Assembly (NCBI GenBank): GCA_964036295.1 | Contig: OZ038468.1 | Coordinates: 16,742,683-16,806,682, forward strand | Direction: 5' to 3' | Source of the DNA: Plumapathes pennacea | Taxonomy: Eukaryota > Cnidaria > Anthozoa > Antipatharia > Myriopathidae | DNA: 64,000 bases | Shown: piece after piece, positions 1 to 23,700 of the stretch | How positions within the stretch are numbered: the stretch's first letter is position 1 | Layout: every line of letters begins with the position of its first letter | Made by a program: the position numbers and the translations under genes | The notes under the pieces: model-generated | Database searches by the model: none | What the model was told of the DNA's origin: nothing | What the model saw: the letters and a program-made list of their open reading frames with translations, nothing else

Positions 1-2124
1 GGCAAATTGCAATTTGTCAAGCTTAAAAGACCACAGTTCTCATTTTTTATAGAAAATTGTATTTGTTCTTGGTATAGGAGATCTTCATTGAAAAGAAACA
101 TCACAAAATGGCTGCTTGAGTATTGCCATCACACATAATATAAAGGATCCCTCTCAACCAGGATAGAGAGAACAGCACTGAGGCTGTTAAGGGATGTATG
201 GTGACCCAACACTAAAAAAAAACTAGAGCAAATCTAACACATGCTTATTGGAGTAATGACAAAATGTAAGCAAACAAAATATGACCTGTACTGGTGTAAC
301 ATATACATAGGATAGCCAAGTGAAATTATATAAATGCATGACCATTTTCCTACCATTAAATATTGGTGAAAGCAATGTTACTGTACTGCCTATTGATTTA
401 AATTTAACAACAGAATCACACATTTGATTGCAAACTGTACTCAGTACTAGATGAATATAATTTTTGAACATTATTTTGTGCTCCTGGGCTCATTGTGAAA
501 CAGTTATTGTGTATTGTGCATTTTCTTCTTAAAAGGTTGGTGAGACTAATGGAATGATGGCTCTGGTGAGAGATTGAAAGAAAATAACTCAGAAGTGATC
601 CTACATTTACCTTAATAAATTATTAATTAACTAATCACAGTGAACCACATAAAAAAATATCTTCTTATTTTTTTTGCCCCATTTCTATGCAATAAATATC
701 TACTTAAAGGGGCAGTGTCATGAGATGAGTATGTGCACACATTTTGGTCGAATCTTGAAAACATTTACCCAATGTTTTTGAGTTTGAAATCCAAGATGGC
801 ATCCACAATGGCAGTGGATCTGCCGCTCGATCACTTGCCACCATTTTGGACGCCATCTTGGATTTCAAACTTGAAAACATTGGGTGAATGTTTTCAAGAT
901 TCGACCAAACACGTGCATGTGTAATCCTTGAAATCTAACTGGTCATTTGATGTGATTAAGGACTACAATACCACCATATGCTGTCCAATAAGAAATTCTG
1001 GTGCCATTAATGTCAAAGATTTTTCTAATAACATCCTATTCAACCTTCCTCAGATACTTTCTTGTCCAACATTATTTTTACAAATCAAACAGCACATTGT
1101 CCCATTAGATTCCTATTACAGTACATCCTCATAGTACAGACGGTGTAGTCTGAAGCAGATACAAGAATCTAGCAAATTTATGCCCAGTTTGCTAATAGCT
1201 ACCTGAGTTGGAAGTCTGTTGGGCACCATGTGTAGGGTGCACACTTGAAACACCACTTTAAAATGCTACTAGTATACACACACCAAACTATTTTATGTAC
1301 AGTAACCACAGCTATGAAACTACTTTACTTCACACTACTTTTGGCTGGAAAAAATGCTAACTAAATGTATGATTAATCAACCAAAGCTAAAAGTTGATGT
1401 CAGAGAAAGTTGCAAATTGCACTGGAGCAAGTTGCTTTGATGAGGGCTAATGCTTCAAACATCAGTTAATACTTGAACAGCACTTTTCCCCACACTAAAT
1501 TTTAGTATTGATTTTGCAGATGTTTATCTCCATGCAGATGCAGCTAAAAACTAGTTCTCATGAGTACTAGCAATTCATTGAATACTAACTAAATCGTTTA
1601 CTCAAGTCAAAGACAACACAGTAATATTCTTACTCCATGGCCTTATTTGAGATCAATTTTTCATCCTAAAGATAGCTAGTTTCTTGATGTACATGACAAG
1701 AAGAGAGCATTCAAATAATAAAATCACTTTTCTGAAATATATGGCAAGGGGACATATCAAAATAACAAAACTGTTCAGAAGAACATTCACCTAAAAAACA
1801 TTGGTTTTGTGCTCTATCGCCAAAGATTGATGAAAGCAGCTCTGGTGCTCCCCTCCCTGGAAGCTGTGCACACATACAGCCTTTTGTTCTCCAGCAATCA
1901 GAAATGAGCTGTTATTGGGAGCTGATAGTCAGTGTAATGGAGTTTGCAAGTCAGTTCCAAACCACATGTCGGTTATGTCTTTCAGGGTTTGGCCTCAATT
2001 TAATAATAGAATAGACTGTTGCTGACGTAACAGGCATGAAAGGCCACTTGTGTGTTCAGCCATTAGCTCAAGCAGAATCATGGACCGTACCTGTATATCA
2101 TCACTGGTGACCACATCAATGAGT
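1..2124. other. Non-coding flank downstream of the SR gene
   Basis: No open frame here looks like a known protein or has coding character. The only clear structure is the inverted repeat at 741-909. The stretch just below 2125 should contain the 3' UTR of the minus-strand SR gene, but I could not place a convincing poly(A) signal. The rest is A+T-rich, unremarkable sequence. Confidence 0.5.
741..909. repeat. Foldback element with ~58-bp inverted arms
   Basis: The arm at about 741-799 (TTTGGTCGAATCTTGAAAAC onwards) is repeated as its reverse complement at about 851-909, around a roughly 50-bp centre. The arms match apart from a few mismatches. This is the shape of a small non-autonomous DNA transposon. 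The flanks (GTGCACACA and ACGTGCATGTGT) are also roughly complementary, so the true ends may lie slightly further out. No target duplication is certain. Confidence 0.7.
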
Positions 2125-3015
2125 CTATGGTGAATTTGATCTTGATTTTGACCTTGCTTTGGATTTTTTGCTTTTCTTGTGAGATTTTGCAGGAGAGTGA
2201 GAGTTCCGTCTAGATTTGGATTTATGGGAATTTGAATGACGATGTGACTGTCTAGGGGACCTGGAATGTGACCGGGACCTGTGACGAGAATGTGATCTGG
2301 ACTTTGACTTGCGATGTGATCGGTGCCTAGATCTGGACCTGCAACGTGACCTTGGCTTGCGAGGAGACCTGGAGCGGGACTTCCGGCCCCTGGAACGAGA
2401 CCTTGATCTGGAACGAGAACGCCTTTTGCATTTACGTGACCGTGACCTTGACCTTGACCGGGACCGAGACTGTGATTTGTTCCCATGTGCTTTTTCCTCA
2501 ATCAGGCTTATTCTCTTTCCATAGAACTCGGTGTCATCAAGAGTTTTGAGTGCTGTCAACATTTCTTCTCTTGTTGCATACTCAACAAGACCCACACCAG
2601 GTCTTCTTCGATGTGCATCTGCAAAGGTCACGTCTCCAGCTGATATCATGTGCTCTTTTAGTTCCAACCATTTCGCACGTGTGGAGAGGTTTTCTACTCG
2701 AAGTCGGTGTTCGGTTCGTAAAGGCGGTGCTTTTGGTTGACGGATTCGAGCTGTGACTCCGCCAGCCATAATGTAGCCACCGACGCCGTTCCTGGCGTCC
2801 TTCGCTCGTTCTACGAGCATATTCTCGCCGAAAAACTCTTTCCCGTTGAGCTCTTTCACGGCCTTGTCTGCATCATGGTGATCTTTGAACACTGCATATG
2901 CGTACCCCTCTTTAAAGTCGATATGCCGAACTTTTCCACAGGTTTTCAACAGTGCTTCAAGATCCTTCTCCGTAGCAGTGGATGACAAACGTCCACAGTA
3001 CACTCGTCCACTCAT
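2125..3015 (-). CDS. SR-family splicing factor (SRSF4/5/6-like), intronless
   Basis: The 296-residue protein has the layout of the two-RRM SR proteins, which bind exonic enhancers and recruit the spliceosome in nuclear speckles. RRM1 covers residues about 4-72, with RNP2-like VYCGRL and RNP1-like GYAYAVF. A short linker follows, then a second RRM at about 102-175, and an RS tail from about 180 to the end rich in RS and SRSR dipeptides with some His and Lys. The signature heptapeptide of the second RRM, SWQDLKD in this family, reads KWLELKE here, so the key Trp is kept but flanking residues differ. The whole reading frame lies in one exon, whereas family members normally have several introns, which suggests a retrocopy or intron loss. 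The frame is intact, arguing for function. The start is the ATG directly before RRM1. The gene diverges from LONP1 214 bp away. Assignment to a particular SRSF number is uncertain. Confidence 0.85.
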   Translation of the reverse strand: MSGRVYCGRLSSTATEKDLEALLKTCGKVRHIDFKEGYAYAVFKDHHDADKAVKELNGKEFFGENMLVERAKDARNGVGGYIMAGGVTARIRQPKAPPLRTEHRLRVENLSTRAKWLELKEHMISAGDVTFADAHRRRPGVGLVEYATREEMLTALKTLDDTEFYGKRISLIEEKAHGNKSQSRSRSRSRSRSRKCKRRSRSRSRSRSRGRKSRSRSPRKPRSRCRSRSRHRSHRKSKSRSHSRHRSRSHSRSPRQSHRHSNSHKSKSRRNSHSPAKSHKKSKKSKARSKSRSNSP

Positions 3016-3229
3016 TTTAACCTGAAGTCAGCTGTAAGAATACTCTGAAAAGGCGGCCGCCATCAAATGCGCAGAAACTTGTGCGCAAAGTATCAGTACG
3101 CACATTGTGTAAGGCATCATACAATGTGGGAACACTAAAATGGGCTTACACCAAATACCCACCAAGTGCCAGACCGCTGTGCATGGGGAAAGCTCTCATG
3201 TGGGGCGCACGTGTGATCTTCCAGTGATC
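3016..3229. promoter_or_regulatory. Divergent promoter region between SR gene and LONP1
   Basis: Only 214 bp separate the two start codons, so both promoters and 5' UTRs must fit here or overlap. The segment at about 3050-3064 contains GGCCGCCATC, which matches the YY1 consensus on the minus strand. GC-rich TGCGCA motifs occur at about 3068 and 3079 and resemble NRF-1 half-sites. There is no clear TATA box. The motif readings are inference from consensus sequences only. Confidence 0.5.
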
Positions 3230-16772
<13,543 letters not shown>

Positions 16773-16965
16773 CCTGCCGAGAGAAACGGAGAATGTAGTT
16801 GACGATGTGGTCATACAATACAGCTTTCTTCCAAGGAAAGAATGAAAACTAGACCACTTGAAAGATCGGCAAAAGCAAATTAGTGACGTTTTGAGAGCTG
16901 CTAAAGCGCCATTGTTTAGGAATCTCATTGCAATCCGCTGAAACTTCACTCAACGACAACGCTGC

Positions 16966-17125
16966 TATTAATAGAATGTACTCATCGAGAGCTATCATTT
17001 GAATGGTTACACATTTACATTTCATTCGAGAGTTCAAGAGTTGGAAGTGAACACTGTTATCAGAATGTACTCATCGAGAGCTTGCATTTGAATGGTCACA
17101 TCTTTAGAAGATTTCATTCTAGTTT
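16966..17125 (-). repeat. Two copies of an ~89-bp repeat related to the UBA6 84-bp minisatellite
   Basis: AGAATGTACTCATCGAGAGC occurs at about 16973 and again at 17062, each followed by CATTTGAATGGT. A GTTGGAAGTGAACACTG link lies between them. The reverse complement matches the unit tandemly repeated at 62640-63250. The copies lie in the LONP1 3' UTR. Confidence 0.75.
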
Positions 17126-17545
17126 TTGAAAGATTCTAGTCACCTTGACAGCTTGCTCAGACAAAATTAAGTTGATGCAGCTACTTATGTCATATTTATG
17201 TACGCAATTTTGCGCGCAAAGCATGATGGGTTTCCAATCCCATAAGTCAAAGAGGTTGGAGATTCATGCGCCATGTTATAGAAATGTAGAAGGAATGGAA
17301 GCAAAAGAGTCCTTTGACTTATAAGAATTTTATTCCTTTTAGCCATGTTAATAATCTAATTTGGTAGATTTTTCGGTTTGTTTTATGAAATGTTGTTTTG
17401 TTGCCTCTCTTCTCATCATCCGTGTTTTCTTCCCAAGGTTTGTTCGTAGTCGTGTGTTCGTCTTTGACGCCATCTTTCTTCAATTATCATTTTTTTGAAG
17501 CGAGTCTCATCGTAACCTAGAACATGGAAACAGGAAAGACACCTC

Positions 17546-17551
17546 AATAAA
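17546..17551 (+). terminator. Candidate poly(A) signal for LONP1
   Basis: This is a canonical AATAAA about 775 bp after the LONP1 stop. A second plus-strand AATAAA follows at about 17610. Confidence 0.35.
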
Positions 17552-17704
17552 GTAAGTACTCGTAATGCAGACATCGAGTTAACTGTAGCATGTAAGATTT
17601 CGATTACCTAAATAAATATAGTGGTTGGGACACAGAAAAGACAAACTCAAGTGCAAACAGTGATTGTCGGAGAGGATAACATATATCTGTTTCCTTGCGA
17701 GAGA

Positions 17705-20700
17705 TCAAATTCTAACCCTTACCGTCTTGACTTCCAAATAAGGCAGTAAACCGTATTCGCCCCTGCGAGTGAACAAAAGAGGAAAACGTGAGAGAGCAGA
17801 AATATTCCAGCCTCACACCCAGGCAGATATGCAGGGGGGAGGGGTGGGGGTGTAGCAAAAAAAAAAAAAAAAAAAAAGAACATACAAAGATAGAGAACTG
17901 ATATGCCACTTTCACACTGACGCACAGTAGCTAATAATTGTACTCTTTTACTCCGGTGGCTGTGAAGAAAATGTCTTTGCTCAGTCTGGTGCATCTTTGC
18001 TCCCAAGCCCTTTTCCCTACCTCCTCCCGTGGGGGCAAGGGGAGGGAAAGAGCCTGGAAACGAGGATGGCGGTTCTCCACTCCACCCGCCAATTCTGATC
18101 ATAATGAAAAATGCACTCACATTTCTCTGCCAAATCCAGACATCTTATAACCGCCAAAAGGAGTTTGCGGTGTGACACTTTCATAGCAGTTCACCCTGGA
18201 ATACACAAGCAAGGAAATAACTATGATAACAGTGGACATAATTCAAGAGATAGAGCGGTTTTCGGATGACTGTCGAAAGTAATCGTGTGATTGCTTTGGT
18301 TTTGCGTTTGCTTCGCTTTCGGATTGGTCCACACGAGTTTGTCAGCATGCTCAGCCAATCAGGAACAAAACCAAAACCAAAACCAAACACTTCTCACGCA
18401 AGCGATGGCGTGTACTCGCACTGCTGATTGGAAAGTAAAACCAAACGCAAGACCAAACGCAAATTACTTTGGCTTCCAATTGGCTGAACTGTTTTCTCTC
18501 AGTCTCTGTGATTGGCTTGTGTGATTACTTTGGTTTTGGTTTTCGACAGTCATCCGAAAACGGCTCTAATCACTACCGAAAGCAACATCGCACATTCAAC
18601 TCTTGATGCCAATATGGTACGCACATGACCGAACACCAAATGCCCAGGTTGAATGCTAGAATTACAAGGCCCGGTTGTTCGAAAACCGATTAGCTAATCC
18701 AGGATTAACGAAATTCTTTCTCTCGACCTCTGCCAATAAACAGGAAGCTGTTGTTCGAAGATGGATTAAAAAGCTTGCTCCAGCTTGAAACGTATCACGG
18801 AAGTCGTTGCAGGACGAAACCTTCACATTTTGAGGCTTATAACTGACAAGGAAGTAGTATCATAGTTATTTTATAAAACTAGTTTTAGACTGTATCAGCG
18901 TGGAGATAAAACGTGTAATAGATAACTTAACTAAAAGTTGATGTGGAAAAGCTGAACACATGTCCTCACGGCAGTCTTTCCATTGTCACTCACCAGACAG
19001 TTCCAGCACGGACACCATTAGATATCGCCATGGCCTTGTCGATGTCTTTGGTGAAGACAGCGGACGCCAGACCGTACTTGGTATTATTGGCCCTGTCAAT
19101 CACTTCTTCAACGTCCTTAAATTTGAAAATCTGCTGCACTGGCCCAAATATCTGGAGGAGAGAAGCTACACTAAGACGTCTGTATCTCGAACATGCAGAG
19201 GATCCTTCATATGGCTACTTATATTCGTGAAATTGAATTTTAGACCTGAACGACGCTCTCGGAGCTGTGTTCGCGGCTCACACAACCGGAGCTTGGAGCT
19301 TCCGGTAGAGGAGACAGGGAATGAATGAATGACTTAACAGTACCTCGTCTGTGGCGATCTTCATGTTGTCCTGCACATTGGAGAACACTGTTGGTTGGAT
19401 AAAGTATCCTTTATCCCCGTGTCGTGTCCCGCCACATTCCAGGGTTGCACCTTGGTCCTTGCCGCTCTGGATCAGTGTTAGGATTTTATTGAACTGCTCT
19501 TCGTCAATCTGAGGGGAGAAAGATTGAAAATAAGACAAACGATACAATAAATTACTTAATAATTTTCAAACATTACTCACACTATTAATCGTTAATTGAA
19601 CTCGCACACCAATGATTACCACTACTAATCTTCGGCACGGCATACAAGGTAACAGCACAAACAAGAACAAGGAAAAAGAGGACAAACAAAAGGACAGCAA
19701 AAACAAAAACAAGTACAGGGATAAAAACAAGGACAAGGACAAGGGAAAGAACAATGATAAGAATAAGGACAAGAACAAGTATAAGGACAACGACAACTAC
19801 AAGAACAAGGTCAGGACAAGAAGATGAAGCCGGAAGATAAGAAGAGCAAGGAATAGACTTGCAAGGAACAGTAAACGAAAGAGAAGGCAAACAAGTCGGA
19901 TACTAGAGACTGCCAGTAAGGAGAAGAAAAAAGAGGCAAAGTAATACAAGGAGCTGGAACACGAAGGGCGAGAGAGAAAAAGTGAAAAGCAACAACTTGT
20001 GAAGGATCTTCTCAAAGCGGCAAGCCTCCAAAGCGGTAGATGACTACGTCTCTTCTTCTGAGTTTACGAGCTCCCTTCCAGAGAGCATCCTGTTTGATGC
20101 TGCTGAACAAAAAGATTCTCACATGGCCACGGAAACTAAGATCACCAACCTTCAATGTACGAACTCTCGACTCCTTGAACAAATCGATGATCTCGAACAC
20201 AAACGTACGAATCTTTGGAATACCCGAAGCAGCTGATGATGCAAAGGAAAACACCGACGATCTAGCAATAAATTTTTTTACTAGTGAACTTGGAGTACAA
20301 CTATCCGCCAGCGACATTAGCCGATCTCACCGTGTTGGGAAAAGATCCCCGACGAAGCCTCGACCGATTATTGTACGCCTGGTTCGTCACAATACCAAGG
20401 TTGAAATCCTACGTAAACGACGTCTACTCAAAGAAAACAAGAGACCGCATATAATGTACAGGAGGATCTCACCATCGCAAGAAGAAACATCTTGAAATAT
20501 CTGAGTCAATAAATCAATTCAGGCATCGTGACTAAAGTCTGGACTAACGATGGCACCATACTGTTCCGTCCTACTCAACACTCTTCTACTATTGAGAGGT
20601 GCACTACCATTGGAAAATGTAAAGAACTCGTCAACAAATACTCCAGTTAAGTTGTATAACTCCAATTATGTGTAACTGAAATGCTATGTTGATGACTATG

Positions 20701-23700
20701 ACATTATGTAATTGAATGACTCCCTGCAAGACCCTACTCGCTTATTTCATATATATTATCCTTAGTTTTATTAAGCTTCAGCTTAAATTAACTAATTAAT
20801 TTTCCTTGTATTACCCCTATGTTATATAGCTACATGCTAGTTTTGCTACTGTACATTCCTTTAGTATATATATTATCAAATAAGTGTAGTGTTTCTTTAG
20901 TTCGTAAACAATTTTCAATACTAACTCATGCCCATTAAATATCCCTGCTCTGCATGTCATTTCAACGTCCACAACAATCACAGAGCAATTTTCTGCGATA
21001 TCTGTCACCTTTGGACTCACCTTAAATGCACACCCCTTTCTCCTAATGATTACACTAACTTAACCAATTCTACTGAACCTTGGTACTGTTCCTCATGCAT
21101 ATCAACTATTTTTCCTTTTAACCACTTTGAGAATGACACTGATTTTTACTTTTCCATTTTTGACTTTAATTCTACTCCTTGCTTTGATTTCGAACTGCTC
21201 AAAAACAAGTACTTCAACCCATTTCTTGATGATCCCGACTCTCGTCACCTTCTACTAAACCCAGACATTGATCCAGACTCCAATATCTTTGATAATAATT
21301 CGAATGTTCTTTCCAACTGTATTTATCTTCCTTCAAAGGAATTTAATAACATTCCCTTTCCTTCTCCCATCGACTCATTCTCTCTATTTCACATTAATAT
21401 TCGAAGTTTAAAAAACATTCTGATGACCTTACAGAGTTTCTCTCAACTTTAGATACCTCTTTCTCAACTATTGGAATTACTGAAACTTGGCTAGATAATT
21501 CTACCAAGGATCTATATAATATTCCTGGGTACACCTTTCTTGCAAGCTCTAGACAGTATAAAATAGGTGGTGGTGTTGGACTCTATATTAAGTCAAATTT
21601 AAGCATGAAGCCCCGCACTGACCTACAATCTTCTGACACCAAAGTTTATGAATCCATCTTTGCTTAAATTCTTCAGCCTAATGGTAAAAATAAAATTGTG
21701 GGCTGTATCTATAAACCCCCTGATACTTCAGTCACTGATTTCAACAATTCTATCAATAATATCTTGTCTTCTATCAGTTTTGAGAACAAACTGACCTACC
21801 TTATGGGTGATTATAATATAAATATCTTACATACAGAATCTCATCAGCCTACAAATGACTTCATCAATCTAATGTCATCTAACAGCCTCTACCCGTTAAT
21901 ATCGAAACGAACTAGAATTACCTCTTCTACAGCTACTCTAATTGACAATATATTTACTAATAACTTAGAATACAATATGGTGAGTGGTATACTTTATGCC
22001 GACTTATCTGACCATCTCCCTGTTTTTCAAGTAACTCACCTTAAATTAGTATATGATTCCAGTCCTCGTAAAAGACAAATACGCCTTACTAACCCTTCTT
22101 ATATCAATAAATTTCGGTCTAAACTATCCAACATTGATTGGTCTTTCATATATAATATTGATTCATCTAATGATTGTTATAATGCATTTTCTGACTGTCT
22201 TATATCTGTTTACAATCAGTCATTTCCACTAAAGACTGTGACATTTGAGGTTCATCGATACTCTAAGCCTTGGTTTTCCAATGGACTCCTGAAGTCTTGT
22301 AAGAGGAAAAATTCCCTTTATAAACAGTACCTCCTTGCTCCAACTCCTGATAATAAATCTAGGTACCATAAATGCCGTAACAAATATCATTTCCTGATCA
22401 AAATTGCAAGGAAAAATACTTTCATGACAAATTAATTTCTGTTAACTCTAACCTAAAAAAGACTTGGTATTTTATTAAACAAGTGATATCTAAGAGACAA
22501 ACTCATTCTCTCCCTCATACTATGAAAGACTCCAATAATACACACTCCGATCCTGTGCGAATAACTAATAAGTTTAACAATTTCTTCACAAGTATTGGTC
22601 CCTCTCTGGCCAATAATATTCCTTTCCCCCATGTTTCTTATAAACAGTTAATTCCTCGTTGGTTCTTATGCAAGTAGTTTTTTTCTTTCTCCCACTTCAA
22701 CTTCTGAGGTCTCTTCTGTCATCTCATTAAAAAACAGTAAAAGTGAAGGTCACAATGGCCTTCAAATTTCACCTATAAAGGAATCTATTGACTTACTTGC
22801 ATTTCCTTTGTCTTATGTCTATAATTTATCTTTGTCTACTGGTGTTTTCCCTGATAGTCTTAAAATTGCTAAAATTTTACCTGTTTATAAAACTGATGAT
22901 ACTTCTAATTTCTCAGACTACAGACCCATATCTATATTACCCTGCTTATCCAAAGTCCTTGAGAAACTCTTCTATTCTAGACTCTCTGAATTTCTCTCAA
23001 AATTTAACATTCTCAACAGTCACCAATATGGTTTTAGACAACAACATTCGACTAACATGGCTGTTCTTGAACTTGTTAATAATATTTTTCAAGATTTTGA
23101 AAATAATGAATACACCATTGGAATATTTGTTGATTTAAAAAAAGCTTTTGATACTGTTGAGCATCAAATTCTCATTAACAAACTCCTATTTTATGGTATT
23201 CGAGGAACACCTCTTTCCTGGTTAACTAGCTATCTTTCCAACAGGCAACAGTATGTCCAAATTGCTAATAATGCATCTTCTTTTAACACTATAAAATGTG
23301 GTGTCCCTCAAGGCTCTGTTCTTGGTCCCCTTCTGTTTCTCATATACATCAATGACTTATTTCACTCTTCTAAACTTTTATCATTCATTCTTTTTGCTGA
23401 CGACACCAACATTTTCTTTAGTCATAAGGATATTACTACTGTCATAAGCACTGTTAATTATGAACTTTCTCGTGTGTTCTCTTGGTTTAGTGCTAATAAA
23501 CTAACACTTCATCCTGACAAGACCAAATTTGTCTGATTTCACCCTTCTCGTAAAAAAATTAGTATTGATGACATTCATGTTAACATAAATAGTACCCCCA
23601 TCTCTAGGGTAACAAGTACAAAATTCCTTGGCATTATTATCCATGAAAACCTCTCTTGGAAACCTCACATTGCTACCATTTGTACCAAAGCTTCCAAAGT

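Larger units (their letters stand above)
16773..17704. other. Convergent 3' region of LONP1 and the ALDH gene
   Basis: LONP1 stops at 16772 (plus) and the ALDH gene at 17705 (minus). AATAAA at 17546-17551 could serve LONP1. The complement of AATAAA (TTTATT) at 17328-17333 could serve the ALDH gene. If both are used, the two 3' UTRs overlap by about 220 bp. Poly(A) use is inference. Confidence 0.45.

Noticed and set aside
1995-2549. Overlapping open frames within the SR gene on both strands
   Set aside because: They are other-frame readings of the RS-dipeptide coding repeat, whose low complexity removes stops in several frames.
3140-3229. Upstream in-frame ATG as the LONP1 start
   Set aside because: It would put about 30 unrelated residues before a clear mitochondrial presequence. 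The ATG at 3230 gives a typical Arg/Ser-rich start.
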